Assembly (NCBI RefSeq): GCF_009913235.1
Contig: NZ_CP047897.1
Coordinates: forward strand, 930,001 to 994,000
Length of the DNA stretch: 64,000 nucleotides
Reading direction: 5' to 3'
From: Nibribacter ruber
GTDB taxonomy: Bacteria; Bacteroidota; Bacteroidia; Cytophagales; Hymenobacteraceae
Part shown: one piece after another, positions 10,624 to 19,811 of the stretch
How positions within the stretch are numbered: the stretch's first letter is position 1
Layout of the letters: every line of letters starts with the position of its first letter
Notes under the pieces: model-generated
Told to the model about the DNA's origin: nothing
The model's database searches: none
What the model saw: the letters and a program-made list of their open reading frames with translations, nothing else
Program-made: the position numbers and the translations under genes

Positions 10624-13600
10624 ATGTACTATTACAAAAGGTGTTTACTGTTCATTTGCGTTTTTCTGATGAATCTGGCACAGGGTGTTGCGCAGGAATG
10701 CCCCGCTGTGATTACGCCCTCCAATCCGGCCGCCGTCTGCCAGCCAGACGCGGTGACCCTGGCCGCCAATAGCGGTCCTGGGCTCACCTACCAATGGCAA
10801 AAAGACGGAGTAGATGTGCCAAATGCCACCGGGGTCACGTTTACGGCCGCGGCCTCGGGCAATTATACCGTGCGGGTGACGGGCCCTAGCTGTACCGCCA
10901 AAACTTCTACGCCCGTTACCGTCACCATAACTCCTCAACCGGCCCAGCCTACTTTTCTGGTCAACCCCAACATTGTTCAGTGCGCTGGCACGCCCATTGG
11001 GTTTTCCATTGTAAATCCTTTGCCCAACACCAACTATGTCTGGGATTTTGGTGACGGAACTACCTCTACTGGTGATTTCGTACAGCACGCATACAACTCG
11101 GTGGGTAACGGAACAGTCACTTTCACGGCTCAGGTGTATGCCGTGACGCAAGGTGGTTGTACCTCTCCGGCACGGTCTACAACAATCTCGGTGGCTCAGA
11201 AGCCGGCTTTCTCCCCGCCCAAAGACAGCAGCAATTTTATTGTCTGCGTGCCAGACAGCCAGAAGGTTATTAAACAGACGGCCTCTTTGCTCAATCCTAC
11301 TCCGGTGCCCAATAACATTGTTTCGTATGTGGTGGACTTCGGGGATGGTGCCGGGCCAAGGGCATTTACAGCAGGAGATTTCACGGCGACTAAGCCTATC
11401 CGGAATACCGTGCCCTATGACACCACCGGCGCTTTTAAAATCTCCATCAGAGCCATTGGGTCCAACGGCTGTGATTCTGTGTATACCATTGATTACCAGA
11501 TCAGCCGAAAGCCAAAGGCTGGCTTTACCACCAACAAAGAACGGGTGGACCCTGCCGCCTGCGTGCCCGTGAAAGTGACCGTAGACACCGACAGCAGCAG
11601 CGGCGGAAACCTGAGTTATAAGTGGAAGGTCCTCAACAAAAACGGCCAGGAAGTAGGCAACAGTGATATGGAGTACCTGGATAACACCACAGACACCACT
11701 CAAAATCCCATCTTCAGTTTCAAGAACAAAGGCCGGTTCACCATCAAGCTGTTTGTGTCCAATACCTGCGGCACAGATTCTACGGAACAGAGCGTGTTGA
11801 TTGCCTTGCCCGAAGTACAGATGAACGCAGACTCCACGGCCTGCGGGGCGCCCACCACCATCAGGTTCAACGCAGACATGGTGCAGTTTGACGCCAACCT
11901 GGGCACCATTAGCGGGTACAAATGGACTATCTCGGGCACGAGCGGGGCAACAGCCGTCAACGGCACCACCCTTCAGGACATGACCCCTGAGATCAGGTTC
12001 CCCAACGTGGGTGTCTACACAGTCACGGTAGTGGCGACCAATGAATGCGGGGCCTCAGATGAAGTAGAGCAGCAAATGGCCACGGCCACCATCACCGTCA
12101 ATGAGATACCCGGGGCACCTACGTTCACCACGGCCTCCACAACCATTTGCAATGAAACCTCCGCCCTCCTACGACCGACGGGGCCAGGTACGACGTATAA
12201 TTTCTATAGTGAACCTGCGGGAGGAACGCCTTTAAAAACCGGAAGAGACTACACCACAGATTCCCTTAATAGCGCTACCACCTTCTACGTGGCCTCGGTG
12301 ACCCCGCAAGGTTGTGAAAGCGCCACCCGCACTCCCTTCACGGTGAACGTGACGCCTGGCATCACGGATAATTCCATCTCTGTGGAAGCCGGAAACCAAG
12401 AGATTTGCGCAGGTTCCTCCCCAGGCACCCTTGCCGGTACGGCGGCCAAAGAAGGCACCAACACCCCCGCATACGTCTGGCAGAAAAGCACTACCAATGA
12501 AACTACTGGGTTCACCACCATTGCTGGGGCTACGGCGCAAGATTACGCGCCGGGGCCATTGGCTGCCACCACTTGGTTTAGAAGAATAGCCCGCTCTAAT
12601 TTCTCCTGTCCGTCAGATACCAGCAACGTAGCCGTGGTGAATGTGAGTCCGGCTATTGAGGGCAACACCATTAACGTGGGCACCGGAAGGCTTTTCACCA
12701 TCTGCGAGGGCAGCACCGCACCTGAAATCACCGGTACTGCCATTGCGGGCGTGAGTTACCTCTGGGAAAGCAGCAACAATGCCACCGACGGCTTTACCGC
12801 TGCCCCTGGCGTGAACAACCAGCAGAACTACAGTCCCGGCGTTCTTACCCAGACTACTTTCTATAGAAGGCGGGTCATCAGTTCTGCCTGTGACCAAGCC
12901 TCTGCCGTGGTAGTGGAGATACGCGTAACGCCCAAACTGACCAACAACGTGATTGAGGGCAATCAGGAAATTTGCGCCACTGGCTCTGCTCCGGCTCCTT
13001 TGACCGGCACCGTGCCTACCGGCGGCACGCTGAACAGAACCTACCGCTGGCAAAGCAGCCTCAACGGCAACGCAGAAGACTTCCAAACGGCGGCAGGCAA
13101 CTCCACTGGTCAGAACTATTCTCCAGCGGTGCTCACCCAGACCACGTTCTTTAGGAGGCTGGTATCTTCTGAGGGGTGTGACTCCTTGAGCAGCAACGTG
13201 GTGAAAATTACGGTGAGCGCGCCGGTCAATGACAACACCATTACTGCTGCACAGACATCGGTTTGCCAGAACACCACCACCTCTTTTACTGGTTCTGTGG
13301 CAACAGGCGGCTCCGGCACCTTGAGTTACCAATGGCAGCAAAGCACCACCAATGGCACAGACGGGTTCCAGAACATTGCGGGCGCCACTTCGCAGAACTA
13401 TACGCCGGTTGCCACCAATCTCAACACTTGGTACCGCCGATTGGTGACTTCTGCTGGTAATACCTGCCTGGCCAATGCCTCCAATGTAATCCTGATATCG
13501 GTGCAACCTTCTCCGGTGGCCCCAACCGTGGAGGCAACAAATGTCACCTCCTGCGCCGGTGAGTCCGTTACCCTGCGGGCAAGCGGGACTGGTGGCGTGT

Positions 13601-14250
13601 TTGAGTGGTTTACTTCGCCTGAAGGTGGAACGCCAGTGTTCATCGGTCCAGAATTCCAGACGGGGCCTTTGACGGCTTCTACTTCGTACTACGTGCAGGC
13701 CAAGAATACCAATCAATGCGTGAGCGTGACCCGCACCCAGGTGCAGGTGACCGTGAGCAACGCGGTGGCAGACGCCGGGCCAGATGCCACCATTATTGAA
13801 GGCCAGGCCGTGACTCTGCGCGGCAGCGGGGGTGCCACCTACCTCTGGACTCCGGCTACCGGCTTAAGCAGCGCCACCGTGGCCAACCCGGCCGCCAGCC
13901 CCATATTCACCACCACCTACACCTTGCAGGTAACAGACGCCAACGGCTGCACCGACACAGACGAGGTCACGGTCACCGTGATTGGCGGCCTTAAGATTGT
14001 AAATACCTTCTCTCCTAATGGCGATGGTGTCAATGAAACCTGGGACCTGGGCAACGTAAGCAACTTCCCGGACATCAGCATTGAAATCTTTAACCGATGG
14101 GGACAACGGGTGTACACCTCTAAAGGCTACGCCACGCCCTGGGACGGAACTTACAACGGCAAGGCGCTGCCCGTAGACACCTATTACTACATCATCCGGC
14201 TGAACCAGGAGGAGAATCCTTTGAAAGGCAGCGTCACCATTATCAAATAA
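10624..14250 (+). CDS. Large secreted PKD/Ig-like repeat protein with type B T9SS sorting domain
   Basis: 1208 residues. A signal peptide (MYYYKRCLLFICVFLMNLAQ, cleaved near GVAQ-E) is followed by Ig-like domains and PKD domains (VWDFGDGTTSTG near 140; YVVDFGDGAGPR near 236). Many repeats of about 90 residues follow, with the pattern TYRWQSS...NYSPAVLTQTTFFRR. The end (VNTFSPNGDGVNETWDLG to the C-terminus) is the gliding-motility CHU_C / type B sorting domain, so the protein is exported by the type IX system and probably held at the surface. The next gene, 6 bp on, is a PorP/SprF protein, the usual partner for type B cargo. Likely an adhesin or matrix protein; the ligand is unknown. Confidence 0.9.
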   Translation: MYYYKRCLLFICVFLMNLAQGVAQECPAVITPSNPAAVCQPDAVTLAANSGPGLTYQWQKDGVDVPNATGVTFTAAASGNYTVRVTGPSCTAKTSTPVTVTITPQPAQPTFLVNPNIVQCAGTPIGFSIVNPLPNTNYVWDFGDGTTSTGDFVQHAYNSVGNGTVTFTAQVYAVTQGGCTSPARSTTISVAQKPAFSPPKDSSNFIVCVPDSQKVIKQTASLLNPTPVPNNIVSYVVDFGDGAGPRAFTAGDFTATKPIRNTVPYDTTGAFKISIRAIGSNGCDSVYTIDYQISRKPKAGFTTNKERVDPAACVPVKVTVDTDSSSGGNLSYKWKVLNKNGQEVGNSDMEYLDNTTDTTQNPIFSFKNKGRFTIKLFVSNTCGTDSTEQSVLIALPEVQMNADSTACGAPTTIRFNADMVQFDANLGTISGYKWTISGTSGATAVNGTTLQDMTPEIRFPNVGVYTVTVVATNECGASDEVEQQMATATITVNEIPGAPTFTTASTTICNETSALLRPTGPGTTYNFYSEPAGGTPLKTGRDYTTDSLNSATTFYVASVTPQGCESATRTPFTVNVTPGITDNSISVEAGNQEICAGSSPGTLAGTAAKEGTNTPAYVWQKSTTNETTGFTTIAGATAQDYAPGPLAATTWFRRIARSNFSCPSDTSNVAVVNVSPAIEGNTINVGTGRLFTICEGSTAPEITGTAIAGVSYLWESSNNATDGFTAAPGVNNQQNYSPGVLTQTTFYRRRVISSACDQASAVVVEIRVTPKLTNNVIEGNQEICATGSAPAPLTGTVPTGGTLNRTYRWQSSLNGNAEDFQTAAGNSTGQNYSPAVLTQTTFFRRLVSSEGCDSLSSNVVKITVSAPVNDNTITAAQTSVCQNTTTSFTGSVATGGSGTLSYQWQQSTTNGTDGFQNIAGATSQNYTPVATNLNTWYRRLVTSAGNTCLANASNVILISVQPSPVAPTVEATNVTSCAGESVTLRASGTGGVFEWFTSPEGGTPVFIGPEFQTGPLTASTSYYVQAKNTNQCVSVTRTQVQVTVSNAVADAGPDATIIEGQAVTLRGSGGATYLWTPATGLSSATVANPAASPIFTTTYTLQVTDANGCTDTDEVTVTVIGGLKIVNTFSPNGDGVNETWDLGNVSNFPDISIEIFNRWGQRVYTSKGYATPWDGTYNGKALPVDTYYYIIRLNQEENPLKGSVTIIK

Positions 14251-14256
14251 CCGGCT

Positions 14257-15255
14257 ATGAAAAGATTTCTACTTACAGGAGGTTTGGTACTGGGAATGAT
14301 GACCGCTGGCTGGGCCCAACAACGGCCGCAGTACACGCAATACATGGTCAACAGTTACTTGTTTAATCCGGCCATTACGGGCATAGAAGACTACACAGAC
14401 ATTAAGTTCGGATCAAGGCAGCAGTGGATAGGTCTGGAAGGCGCACCCAAAACCTATTTTTTAACTGCGCATTCACCTTTGAATAAAGCCCTGGGAAGCG
14501 TGCGGAGCTCGTCAAGCCCGGGAGGAGTGCGCACCGTGAACAGGAACAAGTTTGTGCCGGCTTACCCGCACCACGGGGCGGGCATTATAGCCGTTGTAGA
14601 CAAGGCAGGGCCGTTGCGCAGAACCAATGTCAATCTTTCTTACGCGTACCATTTGCCGGTTACCAGAAGCATCACCATTTCTTTGGGGGCCTATGGGGGC
14701 ATTCTCCGGAACAGTTTCAATGCCAGCGAAGCCACGTTTTCCAATCCCGCCGAACCTGCCCTCAACAGTGATTTCTTAAACCGAAACTTCATTGACGTAG
14801 GCCTGGGCACCTGGATTTACGCACCCAATTTTTACCTCGGCTTTTCTGGCGCACAGCTGTTGCACACAGAATTAAAAGCCTCTGAAGGCTCCGTGACGGA
14901 AGGAATCATCCAGCGGCATTTCTTCGGGATGGCTGGTTACAAGTTTAGGGTGACTCCGGCGGTGACCTTGATTCCCTCGGTTCTGGTGAAGATTGCCTCT
15001 CCCAGCCCTACCACCGTTGATGCTAACCTAAGAGCGGTGTATGCAGACCGATTCTGGGTAGGTGCCACCTACCGGACCAAAGACGCCTATGCTGCCATGC
15101 TGGGTCTTAACGTAACCCACTTCCTGGAGATGAGTTATGCTTATGACTACAATACTTCCAACCTTAACATTGCCAATTCCGGCAGCCATGAAGTCACGGT
15201 AGGCGTGCGTCTGTTCAACAAAGGCAAAGTGCTCTGTCCGCGCTGGATGAATTAA
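14257..15255 (+). CDS. PorP/SprF family type IX secretion membrane protein
   Basis: 332 residues with a signal peptide ending near GWAQQ. The opening PQYTQYMVNSYLFNPAITG and SRQQWIGLEGAPKTYFL are the family signature (PF11751). Members are 14-stranded-type outer membrane proteins that bind type B T9SS cargo and keep it at the cell surface. The gene follows the cargo gene by 6 bp, so the two are surely co-transcribed and this protein is probably dedicated to that cargo. A palindrome with long locus-specific arms follows the stop. Confidence 0.92.
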   Translation: MKRFLLTGGLVLGMMTAGWAQQRPQYTQYMVNSYLFNPAITGIEDYTDIKFGSRQQWIGLEGAPKTYFLTAHSPLNKALGSVRSSSSPGGVRTVNRNKFVPAYPHHGAGIIAVVDKAGPLRRTNVNLSYAYHLPVTRSITISLGAYGGILRNSFNASEATFSNPAEPALNSDFLNRNFIDVGLGTWIYAPNFYLGFSGAQLLHTELKASEGSVTEGIIQRHFFGMAGYKFRVTPAVTLIPSVLVKIASPSPTTVDANLRAVYADRFWVGATYRTKDAYAAMLGLNVTHFLEMSYAYDYNTSNLNIANSGSHEVTVGVRLFNKGKVLCPRWMN

Positions 15256-15267
15256 AAACCGATCCTT

Positions 15268-15334
15268 GAAACCGCAGCCCTCGTTTTTAGCCTGTTTTCT
15301 AGGAAACAAGCCAAAAACGAGGGCTGCGGCGTTT
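15268..15334. repeat. Dispersed intergenic palindrome, copy 6 with long arms
   Basis: The core (15282-15319) is CGTTTTTAGCCTGTTTTC plus a near inverse. Outer arms CCGCAGCCCTCG and CGAGGGCTGCGG pair perfectly and are unique to this site. It follows the PorP/SprF stop by 12 bases. Confidence 0.92.
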
Positions 15335-15513
15335 CTATTGCTAGCTTTCTAGCTGGAATCGAATTAAAAAGCCAGCAATTGCTACAGTGGCTAGTTCTTC
15401 TAATCAAAGCGAAGGAGATTGCTAGCATAAAACCAACAATGGCAGGCTGGCCTTTACTCAAAAGCTTAAGCGGCGGTAAACCAACCAAACTTTTACAACG
15501 AAACCAGGCAGGC

Positions 15514-15551
15514 CGTTTTTGGCTTGATTTCGAGAAAACAAGCTAAAAACG
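15514..15551. repeat. Dispersed intergenic palindrome, copy 7
   Basis: CGTTTTTGGCTTGATTTC, then GAGAAAACAAGCTAAAAACG. No locus-specific outer arms. Confidence 0.88.
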
Positions 15552-15661
15552 ATACAAACAACTCAAGTTGAATTTCGCCAATTTTTCAATTCAACATTAC
15601 CAGCGCAAACAATAATCGGAGCAGCTTTTGGCTTGTGTACAGAACCTAACCAGGCGCGGGA

Positions 15662-15699
15662 CGTTTTTGGCTTGTTTTACAGAAAATAGGCTAAAAACG
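15662..15699. repeat. Dispersed intergenic palindrome, copy 8
   Basis: CGTTTTTGGCTTGTTTT, short centre, AAAATAGGCTAAAAACG. It lies 42 bases beyond the end of the minus-strand esterase gene. Confidence 0.88.
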
Positions 15700-15740
15700 G
15701 CAAGGGCTAGGTCAATCTGTTTCTACTAAATGACGAGTCG

Positions 15741-16898
15741 TTACTTTTTGTAGAACAACCAGGTGAAGGCATCCGGGAATTCGCGTTGCCAGAAGGATTC
15801 TTTGTGCTCCCCGTCGGCGTGGGTTTCATAGTGCAGGTTCTTCTTTTTGAGCCCTTTCTTCAACAGCAAGTCACGCATTCTAGCCATGTCTGGCACCATC
15901 TGTTGACCTTCCTTTTCGCCGGCCAACAATACAATTTTCAAGTCTTTGGGTACTTTGTGGGTTTCTACAAACGAGTATACCTCCGGAGAAACCCAGAACG
16001 CAGGTGAAAACACACCCGCCTTCCCGAAGACGCTTGGATGCTTAAGCGCGGCATACAGAGAAATCAACCCGCCCATGGAGCTGCCGGCCACGCCCGTATG
16101 TTTTTTATCTGCAAGCGTCCGGTAATGGGCATCCATGTAAGGCTTTAAGGTCTGAGCCAGAAAGTCAACATAAGCATCGCCTTGTCCGCCGCCGTATTGT
16201 GCATTCTTCCAGGGGGTGTACTCGTTCATGCGCTGATCAGAGCCGTTGTCTGGCGCAACAATGATGGCGCCCCTTCCGGTCTCTGCAAACAATTTGTCCA
16301 TTGACTCGTCCACGCCCCACTCGCCGCTATAGCCATAAAACGCATCAAACAGGTTCTGGCCGTCGTGCATGTACAACACCGGGTATCGCTTTCCCGAGGT
16401 GGCATAATCTGGCGGCAAATAAATCCAGACGCGGCGACTGCGATTGAGCTGCGGCATCCAGAACTCATTGCTCAGGATCTTCACATTGGGACTGGCCGTG
16501 TGTACCTTTTCTGGGCTGGCAAAGAAGTCTGACCAGCTTTCAATCTCCACCCGCACCGTGTCTGTGGATTTCTTGGCTACGTAGATTCGGTTGTTTTTGG
16601 GCGCACCGCTGATGAGGGCCTCGCCAGTGGCCCAGTTGCCGCGCGTGATTTTATATTCCAGCTCACCGGGGCCCGAGGGCATGGTCAGGTACCAGCGTCC
16701 GTTGGCGTTTTTTTTGAAAGCATGGGTTTTGCTGCCAGGGTTCCAGTTGTTGTGATTGCCCGCCAGAAAGAGGGTGTCCTGCGCAGGGGTTTTAGCAGGT
16801 ACTTTGGTGACCTCAAAGGTGACCTGCGCCGAGGCAGAATGCACGCCCACGCCTACCAACAGGAGGGTCATCAGCTTAGCGCTAAAGCTGTTTTTCAT
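15741..16898 (-). CDS. Secreted esterase (esterase D/Fes-like) with N-terminal CBM48/CBM20-like domain
   Basis: 385 residues. A signal peptide (to about residue 24, SASAQ-VTFEV) is followed by a starch-binding-like beta domain (LFLAGNHNNWNPGSK; YKITRGNWATGE, residues about 25-120). The alpha/beta hydrolase of the PF00756 group comes next, with the nucleophile in GVAGSSMGGLIS. It would cleave ester bonds, perhaps acyl groups on glucans, in the periplasm or outside. The start is 22 bases from a perfect 14-bp palindrome shared with the divergent glycosidase gene, so it probably belongs to the maltodextrin regulon. Substrate unknown; siderophore or feruloyl esterases have the same fold. Confidence 0.82.
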   Translation of the reverse strand: MKNSFSAKLMTLLLVGVGVHSASAQVTFEVTKVPAKTPAQDTLFLAGNHNNWNPGSKTHAFKKNANGRWYLTMPSGPGELEYKITRGNWATGEALISGAPKNNRIYVAKKSTDTVRVEIESWSDFFASPEKVHTASPNVKILSNEFWMPQLNRSRRVWIYLPPDYATSGKRYPVLYMHDGQNLFDAFYGYSGEWGVDESMDKLFAETGRGAIIVAPDNGSDQRMNEYTPWKNAQYGGGQGDAYVDFLAQTLKPYMDAHYRTLADKKHTGVAGSSMGGLISLYAALKHPSVFGKAGVFSPAFWVSPEVYSFVETHKVPKDLKIVLLAGEKEGQQMVPDMARMRDLLLKKGLKKKNLHYETHADGEHKESFWQREFPDAFTWLFYKK

Positions 16899-16919
16899 AA
16901 TTTGGCATTTTTAAATCAA

Positions 16920-16933
16920 GGAAATCGATTTCC
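16920..16933. promoter_or_regulatory. Candidate LacI-type operator, perfect palindrome
   Basis: GGAAATCGATTTCC, a perfect 14-bp palindrome with central CG as in LacI/GalR operators. It lies between the divergent esterase and six-hairpin genes. It overlaps the expected -33 region of the plus-strand promoter (TATTTTTG at 16950-16957) and the likely start of the minus-strand transcript. Variants occur at susC and at the amylase gene ending at 47782. Confidence 0.75.
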
Positions 16934-16949
16934 CTCTCGCAAATCTTAT

Positions 16950-16957
16950 TATTTTTG
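16950..16957 (+). promoter_or_regulatory. Bacteroidota-type -7 element for the maltodextrin gene series
   Basis: TATTTTTG matches the TAnnTTTG consensus exactly. About 20 bases upstream the operator contributes a TTTC at the -33 position. The ATG of the downstream gene is at 17021, leaving a leader of about 55 bases. Confidence 0.55.
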
Positions 16958-17020
16958 GTGTAAATATTATAAAACTAGCAAAGAATCGCTAGGCTTCTGG
17001 ACCTAAAGCTACTTGAAGGC

Positions 17021-19732
17021 ATGTATAAAAAGGCAATCCCCGTATTACTCTTGGCCAGCTGTGCACTTTTTTCCTGCACCAGAAATGCCTCAGCGCCTAT
17101 GCCTTCTACTGCTACCTTATACACATCGCCCGCGTTTTCCATCTTTTCAGACAAGGTAATCCAGGGGAAGAACGAAGCCCATGCCTTGTCCCCTACGCAC
17201 CTTAGGTCTACCTACCAAAGCCCTGCCAACCAAACCTTTAACCGCTTAATTGAATTCAAGTTCAGCCTAAACGGCAAGGACAATGAACTACCCGTAGGCG
17301 TGAACCACCGGCTGGTGTTACAACCGGTGAACGGCAAAGTAGAGACGCCGGTGTTGGTGTTCGGACAGCAGGATGCCACCACGCCCACTGCCAAGGCCAA
17401 CGATTTCCTGGAACCCAATACCCAGGTCACGTTGAAGTTGGACATGCGCCCGGTGCTGGAAGCTTTTCAAAAACAAGGCTTCTACACGGCTTATAACGGC
17501 GACAAGCTCTATGCTCAGGATTTTAAAGGCGTGTTTGTGGCCGGCGGCTCAGAACCCTTGAGCTGGGACTTTGAGAACCTGCCCAGCCGCCAGCACCTGC
17601 AGCTCCAGGACCCTGACAAAGACGGCATTTATACGGTTACCCTCACCTTCAATGCCTACAACCCAGAAAACTTCACGGCCTCTGAGTGGCAACTCAAACA
17701 AGACATCAGCAAACTGCCCCAATTCAACTCCAGCCATGTGCTACTGGACGCGCTGTACAACCTGTCACTGGAAGAATCTTTGCTCAACATCAGGACGGAC
17801 CAGACCTTTATGGCCGGTGCCAAATGGGACGGCGTCTGGACCCGAGACATAAGCTACAGCATTGTGCTGGCCCTGGCCGCCATTCACCCTGAGATTTCTA
17901 AAAACAGCCTGCTCCGCAAGGTAAAAGACGGACGCATTATCCAAGACACGGGCACGGGTGGCTCCTGGCCTATCTCCTCTGATCGCATGACCTGGGCCCT
18001 GGCCGCCTGGGAAGTTTATCTGGTGACCGGTGACCAAAACTGGCTGCAACAAGCCTATGCCATCATCCAAAAGTCTTCCGAGGAGGATTTCTTAACCGTG
18101 CAGGATTCAAAGACCGGCCTCATGCGTGGTGAATCTTCTTTCCTGGACTGGCGCAAGCAAACGTACCCGCTCTGGATGCAACCCGTGGATATCTACGAGT
18201 CCCTTAACTTGGGCACCAACGCTGTGCATTACCAGATGTACCGCATCCTGGAACAGATGGCCCAGCGTTTGGGGCAGCCGAGCCAACAATATAGTCAACG
18301 GGCTTCCCAAATTAAACAGGCCATAAATGACAGACTTTGGTCTGAGGAACAAAAATACTACGGACAATATCTGTATGGCCGTCAAAACTTGTCGCTGTCA
18401 CCCAAAGCAGAAGGACTGGGCGAGGCCTTAACCTTGCTGTACGGCATTGCCGAAGGAGACCGCAGAGACCAAGTGCTCAACAACACGCCGCAGACTAACT
18501 TCGGGATTCCCAGCATCTTCCCGTATATCCCAGAAATTCCGCCGTACCATAACAACAGCATGTGGCCCTTTGTGCAGGCCTATTGGACCTGGGCTGCCGC
18601 CGAGGCCGGGCACACCGCCAAAGTTTCTGAAAGCATGAGCGCCCTCTACCGGGCGGCGGCTCTGTTTCTCACCAACAAAGAAAACCTGGTGGCCACCACC
18701 GGCGATTACAAAGGCACCGAAACCAATTCTGACCGCCAGCTCTGGAGCGTGGCCGGCAATTTGGCCATGGTCTATAGAGTATTCTTCGGGATGAAGTTTG
18801 AGCAGGACAAACTGGTATTTAAGCCGGTGGTGCCCGCCTCTTTTGCCGGTAAAAAGAACCTGACCAAGTTTCCATACAGAAAAGCATTCTTAAACATAGA
18901 GTTAGAAGGCCACGGCACCCAGCTGAAGGAGATTTACCTAGATGGCAAACGCGTAAATTCGGCTGAGATTCCGGCCAACTTAACTGGTGAGCATTCCCTT
19001 AAAATGGTATTGGCAGGAGACACCGGTACCACCACACCAGCTAAACTAGTGGAGCATAAATTCACGCCAGCTACGCCGCAACTTACCTACAAAAACGGCA
19101 AGGTGAGCTGGACTTCGGTCCCGCAAGCTGCCTCCTATAAAGTAGTGCACAACGGGAAAGTAGCAGCCACTATGGAAACTACTTCTTTCACAGTTCCCAC
19201 CAATTCTTTAGAACCCGCAGAATACCAAATAAAAGCGATTGGAGCTAACGGAACAGAATCCTTCTTAAGCGAACCCCTTAGCGTAAAAGGCACCAAAGCA
19301 GAGCGTTTGGTGGAAATGGAAGAAACCACTGCTTCAAAAGCCCACAACGCGGCCGGGTTTACCGGAAAAGGCTACATCGAAATAAAGAAAGGACAGCCTG
19401 CGCTATCATTCCAAGTAAAGGTAGCTGAGAACGGATTATATGCGTTGGATTTCAGATACGCCAACGGAAGCGGCCCCATTAACACAGACAACAAAGCGGC
19501 CATCAGAAGTTTAAGCGTGAACGGGAAGCGCATAGGCGCCATGGTGTTTCCGCAGCGCGGCTTTGACGAATGGTCTAACTGGGGCTACTCCAACGCACAG
19601 AACCTGTACCTACCCAAAGGCACGCATACCTTCACCTTGTCTCTGGAAGCCTCAGATGAGAACATGAACGGCGATATCAATGAGGCCTTGCTGGATCTTT
19701 TGCGACTTACCTGGCTACGAGCGAAAGAATAA
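17021..19732 (+). CDS. Six-hairpin glycosidase-like lipoprotein (glycogen-debranching-like) with C-terminal carbohydrate-binding domain
   Basis: 903 residues. A lipoprotein signal (LLLASCALFSC, Cys14 or Cys19) has no acidic residues after the Cys, so periplasmic anchoring is likelier than surface export. A beta-rich N-terminal half (to about 215) precedes an (alpha/alpha)6 barrel at about 235-610, with GAKWDGVWTRDISYSIVLALAAIHPE, GTGGSWPISSDRMTWALAAWE and SSFLDWRKQTYP. These resemble debranching and GH63-like enzymes; catalytic acids cannot be named safely. A fibronectin-like linker (about 690-765) and a CBM35/6-like domain (about 770-900) end it. It is first in the co-directional maltodextrin series and has the best operator of the window before it. 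Confidence 0.75.
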   Translation: MYKKAIPVLLLASCALFSCTRNASAPMPSTATLYTSPAFSIFSDKVIQGKNEAHALSPTHLRSTYQSPANQTFNRLIEFKFSLNGKDNELPVGVNHRLVLQPVNGKVETPVLVFGQQDATTPTAKANDFLEPNTQVTLKLDMRPVLEAFQKQGFYTAYNGDKLYAQDFKGVFVAGGSEPLSWDFENLPSRQHLQLQDPDKDGIYTVTLTFNAYNPENFTASEWQLKQDISKLPQFNSSHVLLDALYNLSLEESLLNIRTDQTFMAGAKWDGVWTRDISYSIVLALAAIHPEISKNSLLRKVKDGRIIQDTGTGGSWPISSDRMTWALAAWEVYLVTGDQNWLQQAYAIIQKSSEEDFLTVQDSKTGLMRGESSFLDWRKQTYPLWMQPVDIYESLNLGTNAVHYQMYRILEQMAQRLGQPSQQYSQRASQIKQAINDRLWSEEQKYYGQYLYGRQNLSLSPKAEGLGEALTLLYGIAEGDRRDQVLNNTPQTNFGIPSIFPYIPEIPPYHNNSMWPFVQAYWTWAAAEAGHTAKVSESMSALYRAAALFLTNKENLVATTGDYKGTETNSDRQLWSVAGNLAMVYRVFFGMKFEQDKLVFKPVVPASFAGKKNLTKFPYRKAFLNIELEGHGTQLKEIYLDGKRVNSAEIPANLTGEHSLKMVLAGDTGTTTPAKLVEHKFTPATPQLTYKNGKVSWTSVPQAASYKVVHNGKVAATMETTSFTVPTNSLEPAEYQIKAIGANGTESFLSEPLSVKGTKAERLVEMEETTASKAHNAAGFTGKGYIEIKKGQPALSFQVKVAENGLYALDFRYANGSGPINTDNKAAIRSLSVNGKRIGAMVFPQRGFDEWSNWGYSNAQNLYLPKGTHTFTLSLEASDENMNGDINEALLDLLRLTWLRAKE

Positions 19733-19736
19733 GCTT

Positions 19737-19774
19737 CGTTTTTGGGATATTTCTCAGGAAACAGGCCAAAAACG
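19737..19774. repeat. Dispersed intergenic palindrome, copy 9
   Basis: CGTTTTTGGGATATTTCTC, then GGAAACAGGCCAAAAACG; arms are imperfect at three positions. It sits in the 79-bp gap between two co-directional genes, five bases after a stop codon. Confidence 0.85.
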
Positions 19775-19811
19775 GATTTGTAAAATTTGAAAGACACTGA
19801 TTGAAATAAAT

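Larger units (their letters stand above)
15256..15740. other. Intergenic region carrying three palindrome copies
   Basis: 485 bases between the convergent PorP/SprF and esterase genes, with no credible gene. It holds copies 6, 7 and 8 of the dispersed palindrome and a further half copy near 15625 (CTTTTGGCTTGTGTACAG). This is the densest cluster in the window. Confidence 0.7.

Noticed and set aside
12613-13716. 367-codon minus-strand frame within the type B cargo gene
   Set aside because: Antisense shadow of repeat-rich coding DNA; Arg/Gly/His-rich without any domain.
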